A stretch of 64,000 nt of DNA from Actinokineospora sp. NBRC 105648 (GTDB lineage: Bacteria > Actinomycetota > Actinomycetes > Mycobacteriales > Pseudonocardiaceae), in contig NZ_BSTR01000002.1 in assembly GCF_030269645.1 (NCBI RefSeq), positions 1 through 64,000 on the forward strand, given 5' to 3'. Below the pieces are notes generated by a model, which had not been told where the DNA came from, searched no databases, and saw only the letters and a list, made by a program, of their open reading frames with translations. This document shows positions 1 through 9,240 of this stretch, piece by piece. Position 1 is the stretch's first letter, and the number at the start of each line of letters is the position of its first letter. The position numbers were made by a program, and so were the translations under genes.

Positions 1-189
1 CGGCTGCGCCGCGGCCGGGCCGGTGGCCGCCCACCGGCCTTCGACCGTGTCGCCCACCGGCGCCGCGATATCGTCGAACGCTGCTTCAACCGCCTCAAGC
101 AGTTCCGCGCCATCGCCACCCGCTTCGACAAGACCGCCAGCTCCTGCCGAGGACTGATCGACCTGGCCACCCTGCTTCTCTGGCTTTGA
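1..189 (+). mobile_element. IS5-family (IS402-like) transposase, C-terminal fragment
   Basis: The first 62 codons are the tail of a DDE transposase cut by the window edge. The peptide contains GRPPAFD, then a D-I-V-E-R-C-F-N-R-L-K core, KQFRAIATRFDKTA and a hydrophobic LATLLLWL end. This is the C-terminal signature of IS5-group transposases, where the E of V-E-R is the last catalytic acid. The frame is open from base 1 to a TGA at 187-189. The start and left inverted repeat lie outside the window. I did not find a clear right inverted repeat in the bases that follow. Confidence 0.85.
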
Positions 190-958
190 AAACACGCCCT
201 ACCACTCGCGCAGGACTTTTGCGGGCCGTGTCGACGGTCTCGAGTGGCTCGAAGCCACTTCCGCGGGAGTGCGATGTCGATCGCGCCGTTCGTCGGGCCA
301 ATTCGCGAACGCGCCGACGTGTGAGCTGCTTGACGCAGGACACTCGGGTCAGATCGGACAGGTGCACGTAGCCGGGATCCACGATCGTGGGACGTCGCTG
401 CAGTGGACGCTGACGGCGTCGGCCGCGCACTCGCGAGCCACGTCGATGATCTCCGTGGTCAGGTACCCCGCCACGGTCGTCGTGGCGCCCGCCGCGCGGG
501 TCGCGTCGCGAACCAGGTGGATGGCGTGGTGAGCGAGGCCGAGATCCGGGTGGACTCACCCAGCACGCGCCCGCGGGCGTTGAGCAGCGAGCGAACAAGT
601 CCGCCGCTGGGCGCTCTCCGCTAGGGGTGAGCAGTACCTCCATCGAATGCTGTCGACTTCTCGAACGTGATTTGTCGGTCCGTCAAACCCACGCCGGCGC
701 GGGTTGGGGCCGCGGTCCAAGACCAGCTCGTTCCGGCCGGTCGAACACCGCGGGCCAGCGCGTCCCACCCGCGGTGAAGAGTCCAAAAAGGACTTTCCGG
801 TCATTGGTGTCCGCGCCTTGGTCGGGACATGGCCACGGAGGTCAGCTTGGTCCCCGGCTCCCCGCACACCGGGAGGTCGGTCGCCGACGCAACCGCTCGT
901 GCCCTGCGCGCTTCACCATCACCGCCCGATTCCCTTGACCACGAACGGAATCCGGACG
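190..958. other. Intergenic region with degenerate coding remnants
   Basis: About 770 bases without a convincing intact gene. On the minus strand at roughly 380-560 one frame reads like a real protein (it includes AHHAIHLVRDATRAAG and VAGYLTTEIIDVARECAADA), but it has stops at both ends and I could not assign a family. It is probably a decayed gene next to the transposase remnant. Other open frames here are short shadows. No RNA gene or clear hairpin was seen. Confidence 0.4.
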
Positions 959-1996
959 TCAGCCCACGAGCTCCCCGCGCAGGACCACCTGCTTCGGGCG
1001 GCGCAACACGTCGGGTTCGACCCGCGGGTCCGCGTCGTAGGCGACGATGTCGGCGGGTGCGCCCGCCTCGATTCCCGGTAGCCCGAGCCAGGACCGTGCC
1101 GTCCACGACGCGGCGCCCACCGCCGCCGCTCGTGGCAGGCCGGCGCGGACCAGCCACTCGACCTCATCCGCGACGGCGCCGAACGGGCTGCTGTCGGTGC
1201 CCGCGAGCACGGTCACCCCGGCCTCGTGCGCGGCGCGCGCGGTGGCGAACAGTCCCTCCCAGCCGGTGGTCAACCACGTCCGCCGGTCCTCGGGGACGTC
1301 GTCGCGGCCCTTGAGGTCGTCCATGACCTTGGCGAACGTGGTGAACGTCGGCACCAGGGCGGTTCCCTGCTCGGCCATCCTGGGGAGCAGCTCGTGGTCG
1401 AGGTGCATCCCGTGCTCGATGCTGTCGGCCCCGGCGAGCACCGCGTTGCGCCCGCCTTCCGTGGTCTGGCTGTGCACCGCGACCCGCCCGCCGATGGCGT
1501 GCACCGCGGTCACGGCGTCGGTGAGCACCTCCAGCGGGATGACCGGCGCCCCGGGCACCCAGTCGCCGATGATCTTGCACCACCCCCCGGAGGCGGCCGC
1601 CTCCTCCACCGCGGCGGTGACGAGTTCGTCGTCGGCGATGTCCCGGCCGTATCCCGGGAAGAACTTGCCGAGGGTGGCCAACCACCGCCCGCCCGGGACC
1701 ACCCGCGGCAGGTCGGCGTCGTCGAACACCCTTGTCGAGTCCGTCTCCGCCGAACCGGGCATGCGCACCAGCAACACCCCGGACGCGCGGTGCCGCAGCA
1801 TGTGATCGCGGAAGACCCCGTTGTCGAAGGTGTCGCCCGGCTTCTCCGTCCCGGGATGGGTGTGCACGTCGACCAGGCCCGGAACGAGCCACAGATCGGT
1901 GCCGGCGGTGGGGGAGACGCTGCTGATCCGTTCGCCGGCGATGACGATCACGCGGTCCTCGCCCCCCGGCAGCACTTTCCCGGAAATCTCCAACAT
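959..1996 (-). CDS. Metal-dependent amidohydrolase family protein
   Basis: A 345-residue hydrolase of the amidohydrolase (TIM-barrel) superfamily. The metal-binding motif VDVHTHPG follows a short N-terminal beta-sandwich that contains LVPGLVD. Later metal ligands fit the His in RVAVHSQTT and in SIEHGMHLD, and the Asp in LAGTDSSPFG, the usual order for this superfamily. The C-terminal part (EAGAPADIVAYDADP) returns to the small sandwich domain and is typical of imidazolonepropionase or prolidase-like members. The chosen ATG has a strong GAGGAG site six bases upstream; the longer open frame above it has no homology. The substrate cannot be read from sequence. It is divergent from the kinase gene that starts at 2145. 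Confidence 0.85.
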   Translation of the reverse strand: MLEISGKVLPGGEDRVIVIAGERISSVSPTAGTDLWLVPGLVDVHTHPGTEKPGDTFDNGVFRDHMLRHRASGVLLVRMPGSAETDSTRVFDDADLPRVVPGGRWLATLGKFFPGYGRDIADDELVTAAVEEAAASGGWCKIIGDWVPGAPVIPLEVLTDAVTAVHAIGGRVAVHSQTTEGGRNAVLAGADSIEHGMHLDHELLPRMAEQGTALVPTFTTFAKVMDDLKGRDDVPEDRRTWLTTGWEGLFATARAAHEAGVTVLAGTDSSPFGAVADEVEWLVRAGLPRAAAVGAASWTARSWLGLPGIEAGAPADIVAYDADPRVEPDVLRRPKQVVLRGELVG

Positions 1997-2144
1997 CGTC
2001 GTCTCCTCGCTGGTGGTTCCTTCAGTTTCCGTTGGCCGCGGACGCGGTAGAGCGTCGACGTCGGTGACTCTGGCACCGGGTGCGAGGCCACCGGGAGGTT
2101 CAGTGTTAGCTTGCCGGCAGATACTGGATGTGAGGGTGTCGTTC

Positions 2145-3032
2145 ATGGTCGAGTCCGGGTTCGAGCAGGACCTGGTGCGAGCGCTGCTGCGCGACCAGCA
2201 CCCGGATCTCGCGGACCTGGAGCTCCGTGCGGTGGTCGGCGGCTGGGACAACCAGCTGTGGCGCCTCGGGACGGAGTTGGCGGTGCGGTTGCCGCGGACC
2301 GAGCGCGCCCCGGCCCTGTCGCGTGTCGAGCAGGAGTGGCTCCCCGTTCTGACCGGCCACTTGCCGTTGCCGACGCCCACCCCGGTGCGCGTCGGTGAGC
2401 CATCGGCCCTGTTCGGACACACCTGGACGATTACGCGCTGGGTCGAGGGCGACCCGGCGGATCACTCACCGATCACCCGCACCGACGCGGCCGACACCCT
2501 CGCGGGCTTTCTGAAGGCTCTCCATCGGCCGGCACCCGCGCAAGCCCCGGCCAATCCCGTCCGCGGCATTCCGCTGGCCGGGATGCGGGAAGGGTTCACC
2601 AGCGCGTTGACGGTCCTCGCCGACGACACGAGCGCCGATGCCGCCCGGGAGACCTGGGAGAAGGCAGTCGCCGCGCCCGCGTGGCATGCCGCGCCGAGGT
2701 GGTTGCACGGCGATCTGCATCCCGCGAACGTGGTCGTGCGAGATGGGACGCTGGCCGGGGTGATCGACTTCGGCGAGCTGTGCGCGGGCGACCCGGCGAC
2801 CGACCTGTCCGCCGCCTGGATCCTGCTGCCCGCGGGTACGGCGGGCCGATTCTTCGAGACATATGGGGACGCGGACGACGCCACCATCGCACGGGCTCGT
2901 GGGTGGGCCGTGCTGCGCGCGCTGCACCTGATCAGCATCGGGCGCAACGGCAGGCTCGGCCTACCAGGGGGCAAACCGACGTGGGAACCGGCGGGCCGGG
3001 CCGCCCTCGAACGCGCCTTGACCGTGAACTGA
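2145..3032 (+). CDS. Aminoglycoside phosphotransferase-fold kinase (APH family)
   Basis: A 295-residue small-molecule kinase of the APH/choline-kinase fold. The catalytic loop W-L-H-G-D-L-H-P-A-N-V (residues about 185-195) and the metal-binding V-I-D-F-G-E follow in the normal order, and the N-terminal lobe carries GGWDNQLWRLG, the glycine loop. Such enzymes phosphorylate hydroxyls of aminoglycosides, homoserine or other small molecules; the acceptor is not evident here. The ATG at 2145 has GAGGG 8 bases upstream. In-frame GTG codons at 2130 and 2136 are possible alternatives. It is divergent from the amidohydrolase, with about 150 bases between them. Confidence 0.85.
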   Translation: MVESGFEQDLVRALLRDQHPDLADLELRAVVGGWDNQLWRLGTELAVRLPRTERAPALSRVEQEWLPVLTGHLPLPTPTPVRVGEPSALFGHTWTITRWVEGDPADHSPITRTDAADTLAGFLKALHRPAPAQAPANPVRGIPLAGMREGFTSALTVLADDTSADAARETWEKAVAAPAWHAAPRWLHGDLHPANVVVRDGTLAGVIDFGELCAGDPATDLSAAWILLPAGTAGRFFETYGDADDATIARARGWAVLRALHLISIGRNGRLGLPGGKPTWEPAGRAALERALTVN

Positions 3033-3138
3033 CCACGCGGACCCAGGCCGGTGGCCGTTCATCGGCGAGGCGGGCCGCGAACTCGTGATCCACCAGGTGG
3101 GCGTCGGTGATCGGGCCAGACCAACCGCAGGCCATCAC

Positions 3139-4011
3139 CTAGTCGCCGCCACCGCCGCAGCTGCTACCGCAGGAGTCGCTGCTGCAGGACGAAGTGCTGC
3201 ACGAGGAACTGCTGCAAGACGAGGTGCTGCAAGAGGAACTGCCGCAAGAAGAACTGCCGTAGGAAGAGCTCCCGCCGCACCAAGAGCCAGAGCGGCGCCC
3301 ACCGCGGCGCGAACTGCCATCACCGGAGCCGAAGTAGTTGCCGCGGCGACGGAAGGGCGCGACGCGTGACCGTCGACGCTCTTCACTCAACTGCAGCGTC
3401 GCGGCCGTCGCGGGTTCGACGCCGACGATCTCCCACACGTGTGTCTGCCCAACCTTGCCCAGGAGCCCGTAAAGAGCCACCAGCGCGAGCCGATTCGACG
3501 TCGTCGCGGTCGTGTCCAACCGCTTCACAGCCTCCCGGCCCTTGCGCGACAACGGCTTCCGACCGAAGCCCGCCAGTGTCACCAGCACCGCACCAACCAC
3601 GAGCACGACCACGGCGTACTCGAACGCCATCGCCCCCCGCGCGGTCGCGATGATCGTTGCCAGGGCGCCGAGGAGCACCACCCATCGCGCCCACGGCGCA
3701 GACTTGCGCCCGGCCAACCTCCGCACATACCCACGGCTACGAAGGTTGTCCTGCAACGATTCCGCTGTCACGCCGCCCGTCGTCTCCGTGATCACCCCTC
3801 TCAGCGTGAGGGGCGTGGCTCTCAGCACGGCCTCTTGCAACGGCGTCGCCGCGGGCGCCACGCCACTCACGGCACTGAGCACCCCATCACGGGAGGCCCG
3901 CAGCGCACCCGACTCGATCAGCGCGACCACTGCCACCTCGACCGCACGACCAGACCCGGCCACGAGAAACCCCAGTTCCTCGGGCAACGGTTCCACCGAC
4001 GTCACCACCAT
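3139..4011 (-). CDS. TIGR04222-type membrane protein with Cys/Ser-rich tail
   Basis: About 290 residues. The N-terminal half (ALIESGALRASRDG, VLRATPLTLRGVI) matches the repeating helical pattern of actinobacterial TIGR04222 proteins. Two adjacent hydrophobic helices (WVVLLGALATIIATA and FEYAVVVLVVGAVLVTLAG) place it in the membrane. Residues after about 235 are low complexity: repeated Ser-Ser-Cys units ending in CGSSCGGGGD, encoded by near-identical codons repeated in tandem at 3150-3270. The family often ends in such a Gly/Ser/Cys tail, and its role is unknown. The start is uncertain because no good ribosome site is visible: ATG 4011 fits the homologous region, with GTG codons a few positions upstream. 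It is divergent from the phospholipase. Confidence 0.75.
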   Translation of the reverse strand: MVVTSVEPLPEELGFLVAGSGRAVEVAVVALIESGALRASRDGVLSAVSGVAPAATPLQEAVLRATPLTLRGVITETTGGVTAESLQDNLRSRGYVRRLAGRKSAPWARWVVLLGALATIIATARGAMAFEYAVVVLVVGAVLVTLAGFGRKPLSRKGREAVKRLDTTATTSNRLALVALYGLLGKVGQTHVWEIVGVEPATAATLQLSEERRRSRVAPFRRRGNYFGSGDGSSRRGGRRSGSWCGGSSSYGSSSCGSSSCSTSSCSSSSCSTSSCSSDSCGSSCGGGGD

Positions 4012-4311
4012 CCCCACCACCCCACGAGGCGACCAGTCACGACAAGCGGACGCGCATCGGCCGCGGTCGGTTCCACCTCCCATGCCCGTGTTCTGGCCGT
4101 GCAGCGGGAATCCGTCGGACGGACTCGCGTACCAGGCCAGTTGGCAGTCGCCCACTTGGTCGGCACGTGCCTGACGCCCGAGGTTTGCCACAACTCGTCA
4201 AGTCTTGACTTGGTACGCGCCCCTGCGGCAGGGTCTGATTGTTCTTGCTTGGTACTAGCTGCTAACGGACATCTAAACGCAAGCTGGACGCGAGATTGCG
4301 CAGGTCTGAAC

Positions 4312-6291
4312 ATGTCGACCATGAACCGCAGGACCTTCGGCGTGCTGTCGGCCGGTGTCGCCGGAGCGCTGGCCGCCGATGTGGCCACCGAGGGCGCGCA
4401 GGCCGCCGCCTCGTCCACCGGGACTATCCGGGACGTGCGGCACGTGGTGGTCCTGATGCAGGAGAACCGGTCGTTCGACCACTACTTCGGCGCCCTGCGC
4501 GGGGTTCGCGGCTTCGGCGACCGCAGCGGGATCACGCTCGCGGGCGGCTACCCGGTGTTCAACCAGCCCAAGGGCTCGGGCAGGCAGTACCCCTGGCAGC
4601 TCAGCGACACCACCGGGACCGACCCGGAGACCCTGGCCCAGTGCTCCGGCGACCTGCCGCACAGCTGGACCTCGCAGCACGCTGCGTGGAACAACGGCAA
4701 GCTCGACAGCTGGGTGGCCGGGGTCGGCAACGTCCGCACCATGGGCTACCTCGACCGCGCGGACATCCCGTTCCACTACGCCCTCGCCGACAACTACACG
4801 ATCTGCGACGCGTACTTCTGCTCCGCGCTGAGCGCCACCGGGCCCAACCGCACCTACCTGTGGAGCGGCAAGATCGACGCGGGCAGCAAGGACGGTGGGG
4901 ACGAGTCGGGCCTGACCTGGCAGACCTACGCCGAGGCCCTGCAGACCGCGGGGGTCAGCTGGAAGGTCTACCAGAACGCGAAGGACAACTACGGCGACAA
5001 CGCGCTTGCGTACTTCAGCCAGTTCACCGGCGCGAAGCCGGGGAACCCGTTGTACGACAAGGGGATGACCTCGGTCCGGGCGGTCACCGGGTCCACACCG
5101 GACGACATCGTCGCCGCGATCCGCGCGGACGCGGTCGGCAAGACGCTGCCGCAGGTGTCGTGGATCGTGCCCAACCAGGCGTTCTCCGAGCACCCCTACG
5201 CCCCGCCCGGCGACGGCGCGCACTTCGTCCACCAGGTGGTCAACGCGCTCGCCGCCGACCAGGAGACGTTCGACTCGACGGTGCTGTTCCTCAACTACGA
5301 CGAGAACGACGGCTTCTTCGACCACGTCCCGCCGCCGGTCCCGCCCGCGGGCACGGCGGGGGAGTTCCTCGACGGCAAGCCCTGCGGTCTCGGGTTCCGC
5401 GTCCCGATGCTGGTGATCTCCCCGTGGACCCGGGGCGGCTGGGTGAGCTCGGAGGTCTACGACCACACGTCCGTGCTGCGGTTCCTGGAGACCTGGACCA
5501 AGGCCCTGGGCAAGAAGGCGACGTGCCCGAACATCACCGCGTGGCGCCGGAAGGTGGTGGGCGACCTCACCGGCGCCTTCGACTTCGCCAACCCGCGCTA
5601 CGGCCTGCCCACCCTGCCCGCGACCAAGGTGATCGGGTACGACACCTGCACGGGCAAGCCGAACCCGACGCCGACCGACAACGCCCTGCCCGCGCAGGAG
5701 TCCGGCACCCGCCCCGCCCGCGCGCTGCCCTACCAGCCGCGCGCCGACCTCGACCGCATCGAGTACGGCTCGGGCGGGGTGGCGAAGGTGTGGGTGCGGA
5801 TGACCAACGACGGCACCGCCGCGACGCACTTCGCCGCCTACGCCAACGCCTACCGGTCCGGCGGCCCTTGGCAGTACACAGTGGACCCGCGGACGTCGCA
5901 GGACGATTTCTTCAACTGCGGCAGCGGTTACGGGGACGGCAAGTACGACCTGACGGTGATCGGCCCCAACCGCTTCCTGCGGCGCTTCACCGGCGACACG
6001 ACCAAACCGGGCGCGAAGGTCGCGGTGGACTGCCTGGCGGGCACGTCCTTTTCCTTCGCCATGACCAACTCCGGCACAGCCCCGGTAGTTTTCACGATCA
6101 AGTCCACCAACTACCGCACCGACGGCCCCTGGACCTACACCGTCGCCGCGGGCCAGACCACCACGGACCCCTTCAACGTGGCGGCCCGCAACGGTTGGTA
6201 TGACTTCACGGTCACCGTCAACAGCGACCCGACCTGGTCCCAGCGCTTCACCGGCCACGTGGAGTCAGGCGGCCCCAGCGTCACGGGCTGA
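4312..6291 (+). CDS. plcC: Tat-exported phospholipase C, phosphocholine-specific type
   Basis: A 659-residue secreted phosphoesterase. The N-terminus has a twin-arginine signal (NRRTFGVLSAG, then an Ala-rich h-region ending about AQAAA). It is followed by the phosphoesterase core with VVLMQENRSFDHYFG, where the Glu-Asn and Asp-His are metal-site residues, and by YDENDGFFDHVPPP. Two C-terminal DUF756-like beta modules (about 455-545 and 560-655) complete the usual non-haemolytic PLC architecture. It would hydrolyse phosphatidylcholine-type lipids outside the cell. ATG 4312 is taken, but ATG 4321 three codons on is equally possible, since neither has a clear ribosome site. Two direct copies of CTTGGTAC (4209-4216, 4248-4255) lie in the upstream region. 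It is not obviously linked to the peptide cluster. The gene symbol is by family resemblance. Confidence 0.9.
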   Translation: MSTMNRRTFGVLSAGVAGALAADVATEGAQAAASSTGTIRDVRHVVVLMQENRSFDHYFGALRGVRGFGDRSGITLAGGYPVFNQPKGSGRQYPWQLSDTTGTDPETLAQCSGDLPHSWTSQHAAWNNGKLDSWVAGVGNVRTMGYLDRADIPFHYALADNYTICDAYFCSALSATGPNRTYLWSGKIDAGSKDGGDESGLTWQTYAEALQTAGVSWKVYQNAKDNYGDNALAYFSQFTGAKPGNPLYDKGMTSVRAVTGSTPDDIVAAIRADAVGKTLPQVSWIVPNQAFSEHPYAPPGDGAHFVHQVVNALAADQETFDSTVLFLNYDENDGFFDHVPPPVPPAGTAGEFLDGKPCGLGFRVPMLVISPWTRGGWVSSEVYDHTSVLRFLETWTKALGKKATCPNITAWRRKVVGDLTGAFDFANPRYGLPTLPATKVIGYDTCTGKPNPTPTDNALPAQESGTRPARALPYQPRADLDRIEYGSGGVAKVWVRMTNDGTAATHFAAYANAYRSGGPWQYTVDPRTSQDDFFNCGSGYGDGKYDLTVIGPNRFLRRFTGDTTKPGAKVAVDCLAGTSFSFAMTNSGTAPVVFTIKSTNYRTDGPWTYTVAAGQTTTDPFNVAARNGWYDFTVTVNSDPTWSQRFTGHVESGGPSVTG

Positions 6292-6599
6292 CAGCCTCCA
6301 CCGCCCCGGTGCGTTCACTGTTCCGGCACGGCAGCTGGCGGCCACGGTAGCTGGGGAGGTTGACCCCGGCGATGGTCATCCGGCTGCTCTGCCCGATCAG
6401 CCGGGTGATGAAGGCGGACTGGAGTGCGCGCTGTCGCGCCCGAGCCGCGAAATTGGCCGAGAGCGCCAGCAGTGCCGGCAACTACGGCGTCAAGTGGTGG
6501 CCACGCCGCGCTCGACCCGGTACACGGGAGCACATGTTCGCTCCCGCGTTCCACCGCAGGTATCCCGGGAACCGGTTTGCGCGCGGGTGAGCGCAACCC
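6292..6599. other. Spacer after phospholipase C gene
   Basis: About 310 bases with no supported gene. Short open frames on both strands show no recognisable protein motif, and I saw no strong hairpin after the phospholipase stop codon. Confidence 0.4.
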
Positions 6600-7350
6600 G
6601 GTCGATGCCCAGCACCTACGACCTGTCGCTGCCGCGCTGGGCGGCCCGGACCCAGTCGGGTGACGCGCGCTTCGCCGCCGCCCGGTCTCGCGAACTCGCC
6701 GAGCGGCTCACCCCGGGCCACAGCTCGGAGTCCGGCGCGCTGATCGGCGCGGGCGTGCCCGCGCGCGCGGGCGACGCGGTGCCCGCCCACCTGCCCTGGC
6801 TCACCCCGCTGCGCGACCGTCGTGGGACGCGGCGACTGCGCGCCGCTCGGTCGAGCGCTGGACCGCGGGCGCGCCGGGGTGGCCAGGCGCCGCGCGGGTC
6901 ACCGCGGCGGCGCTGAGGGAGGGCGACCGGGCGTGGGAGCACTTGCGAGTGTTCCTCACTGATCCGGCCGTCGGTTGCACACCGACCACCCGGTATGGAA
7001 CGCGATCGGCCCGCGCGGAGGTCACCTCGTACGCTGCCGCGGGCGCGCTGCTGGACATGCACCTGCGCGACGGTGTCGCGCGCGGGCGAGCGCACCGACT
7101 GGGTCCGGGTGCACGCCGAGCACGGCGCCGAGGTCCTGGTGCGGCACGGGATCTCGGTGGAGTCGGTGGTCCGGGCCGAACGGGGAGCGGTACGGTGCCC
7201 GAGCGTGCGCATCGGGGAGACCGAGGTCTCCTTGCGCGCCGGGCAAAGCGCGGTCATCACCCGGGTGGGTGGCGACAACGCTCCGGTGCCCCAGGAAGTC
7301 GCACCGCTCGGCAGCGCGCCCCTACGAGCTACCTGGGGAAACGGGACTCG
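6600..7350 (+). pseudogene. Decayed glycoside hydrolase remnant, probably GH95-like C-terminus
   Basis: Protein-like segments appear in different plus-strand frames with stops between them. One frame at about 6850-7060 reads VTAAALREGDRAWEHL, then EVTSYAAAGALLDMHLRDG. A second frame at about 7085-7290 reads RTDWVRVHAEHGAEVLVRHG and then VSLRAGQSAVITRVGG. This order resembles the end of the catalytic domain and the final beta-sandwich of fucosidase-like GH95 enzymes. The upstream piece (from ATG 6605, PSTYDLSLPRWAARTQ) may belong to the same gene. At least two frameshifts are needed, so it is unlikely to be functional. The family assignment rests on recalled motif resemblance and is tentative. 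Confidence 0.4.
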
Positions 7351-7410
7351 GCTGGGGATCCCCGTGCGCGGGGTGCGGTGCACCGATCGACGAGGAGGAC
7401 ACCACAGCAC

Positions 7411-8346
7411 ATGATCACACTGCGGGGGCTGACGAAGCGCTACGGCGAGACGCTCGCCGTCGACGACCTCACGCTGGAGATCGCGGCGGGCAAGGTCACC
7501 GGCTTCCTCGGCCCCAACGGCGCGGGGAAGTCCACCACGATGCGGATGATCGTCGGCCTCGACCACCCCAGTGCGGGCGAGGCGCTCATCGACGGCAGGC
7601 CCTACGGCGCGCTGCGCAACCCGATCCGCGAGGTCGGCGCGCTGCTCGACGCCAAGGCGCTGCACCCGGGCCGCACGGCCCACAACCACCTGCTGGCCAT
7701 GGCGCACACCCACGGCCTGCCCGCCAAGCGGGTGGCCGAGGTGCTCGACACCGTCGGGCTGGCCACGGTCGCGCACCGGCGCGCGGGCGGGTTCTCCCTC
7801 GGCATGTTCCAGCGCCTGGGAATCGCGGGCGCGCTGCTCGGCGACCCGCGGGTGCTGATCTTCGACGAGCCGGTCAACGGCCTGGACCCCGACGGCGTGC
7901 GCTGGGTGCGCGAGCTGGTCCGGTCGCTGGCCGCCGAGGGCCGGACGATCTTCATCTCCAGCCACCTGATGAGCGAGATGCAGCTGACCGCCGACCAGCT
8001 GGTGATCATCGGCCGGGGCAGGCTCATCGCCGACGCGCCGATCGCCGAGCTGATCGCGCGCAGCTCGCTGACCGCGGTCCAGGTCCGGGTGCCGGACCCA
8101 GACCACCTGGCCACCCTGCGCGAGGGCCTGGCCCGCGCCGGGATGGCGGTGCGGGAGGCCGCCGAGGACCAGTTGGTCGTGCGTGGCGGCGACCTGGCCC
8201 GGGTCGGCGACCTGGTGCACCAGCTCGGCGTGCGGGTGCACGAACTGCGGATGCTGGAGGCCTCGCTGGAGGAGGCGTACATGGAGCTGACCGCGGCGAG
8301 CGTCGAGTTCGGCGTGGCCGCGGGTGGCCCGGAAGCGAGGGCGTGA
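7411..8346 (+). CDS. ABC transporter ATP-binding protein
   Basis: A 311-residue ABC ATPase of the drug/lantibiotic-type (CcmA/BcrA-like) export group. Walker A is GPNGAGKST (residues about 36-44), the signature stretch is FSLGMFQRLGIAGALLG, Walker B is VLIFDEPVNGLDPDG, and the switch His follows in TIFISSHLMSEMQ. A C-terminal region of about 90 residues (VQVRVPDPDHLATL onward) is the regulatory extension common in BcrA-type proteins. The ATG has a strong GAGGAGG site 10 bases upstream. The permease gene follows 3 bases after its stop, so the two form an operon. BcrA-like pairs often confer resistance to membrane-active peptides; a self-immunity role for the nearby peptide cluster is possible but unproven. 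Confidence 0.93.
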   Translation: MITLRGLTKRYGETLAVDDLTLEIAAGKVTGFLGPNGAGKSTTMRMIVGLDHPSAGEALIDGRPYGALRNPIREVGALLDAKALHPGRTAHNHLLAMAHTHGLPAKRVAEVLDTVGLATVAHRRAGGFSLGMFQRLGIAGALLGDPRVLIFDEPVNGLDPDGVRWVRELVRSLAAEGRTIFISSHLMSEMQLTADQLVIIGRGRLIADAPIAELIARSSLTAVQVRVPDPDHLATLREGLARAGMAVREAAEDQLVVRGGDLARVGDLVHQLGVRVHELRMLEASLEEAYMELTAASVEFGVAAGGPEARA

Positions 8347-8349
8347 GCG

Positions 8350-9150
8350 ATGTCGACCGATACCCCGACCCGGACCGGCGGCGCGGTGCTGCCCGCCCCC
8401 GAGGAGACCACCAGCGGCCTTGTGCAGGCCGTCCGCGCCGAGTGGACCAAGCTGCGCTCGGTGCGCTCCACCTGGCTGATCGTCGCGGCCTCGCTGGCGA
8501 TGATGCTCGTGGTGGTCATGTACTACGGCTCGATCTCCGCGCTGAACGACGAGGCGCCGCAGCCGGTCGGCAACGCGCCGGTGGCCGCGCTGCTCGGTGT
8601 GCAGGTGGTGCTCGCGATGCTGTCGATCCAGGCGGTGTCGAACGAGTACAGCACCGGCAGCATCCGGGTCTCCCTGCTGTGGGTCCCGGTGCGCGGCAGG
8701 TTGCTGCTGGCCAAGTCGGTGCTGATGGCCGGGGTCGGGTTCGCCCTCGGCGTGCTGCTCGCGGTGATCGGCGCACTGGTGGCCTGGCCGCTGTTCGACG
8801 GGCACGCCACCGCCGAGGTCGGTGAGCTGACCCGGCACGTGCTGCTCAGCGGGCTCTACCTCGCGCTGATCTGCGTGCTCTCGGTGGGTGCCGCGGTCGC
8901 GCTGCGCTACGCCGCGGCCGCGCTGGCGGCGGTCTTCCTGCTGCTGCTGGGCATTCCGGGCGCGCTGCTCGTCAGCGGTGTGCCGTTCATGGTCAAGCTG
9001 CAGGGCTACCTGCCCACCGCGGCCGGGCAGCATGCCGCCAAGGGCCACCTGGAGCCGTTCCCGCCGGTGGTCGGGCTGCTGCTGGTGGTGGGCTGGGTGG
9101 CGGTGGCCTACGTCGCCGGGTTGCTGGTGCTGCGCGCCAGGGACGCCTGA
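8350..9150 (+). CDS. ABC transporter permease (ABC-2 type)
   Basis: A 266-residue membrane protein. It has a soluble N-terminus of about 40 residues (VQAVRAEWTKLRSVRSTW, the usual E-W-x-K-L-R-S entry of ABC-2 permeases). About six membrane helices follow, starting at LIVAASLAMMLVVVMYY, with the conserved SNEYSTGSIRVSLLW loop. It would pair with the ATPase just upstream to form a 2+2 exporter. The ATG lies 3 bases after the ATPase stop. Substrate unknown. The gene is followed by about 500 bases of decayed sequence, not by another transporter part. Confidence 0.9.
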   Translation: MSTDTPTRTGGAVLPAPEETTSGLVQAVRAEWTKLRSVRSTWLIVAASLAMMLVVVMYYGSISALNDEAPQPVGNAPVAALLGVQVVLAMLSIQAVSNEYSTGSIRVSLLWVPVRGRLLLAKSVLMAGVGFALGVLLAVIGALVAWPLFDGHATAEVGELTRHVLLSGLYLALICVLSVGAAVALRYAAAALAAVFLLLLGIPGALLVSGVPFMVKLQGYLPTAAGQHAAKGHLEPFPPVVGLLLVVGWVAVAYVAGLLVLRARDA

Positions 9151-9240
9151 GCCCCGGCGGGGAGCACGCGCTGTGCGGGCGCCGGTGCTGGAGCTGGGCA
9201 ACGGCCCGGACCGCGACGTGCGCCTCGACGGCCGAGGGCT

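Noticed and set aside
3033-3138. Minus-strand peptide beginning ACGWSGPITDAHLVDHEF
   Set aside because: It is protein-like but only a short open stretch that runs into the opposite strand of the kinase gene. No family was recognised.
3150-3290. CRISPR-like short repeats
   Set aside because: The repeats are codon repeats of the Ser/Cys tail, with no spacers of constant length and no cas genes. No CRISPR array was seen elsewhere.
3439-4311. Long N-terminal extension of the phospholipase frame
   Set aside because: It runs antisense through the TIGR04222 gene and has no phospholipase features. The Tat signal begins at 4312-4321.
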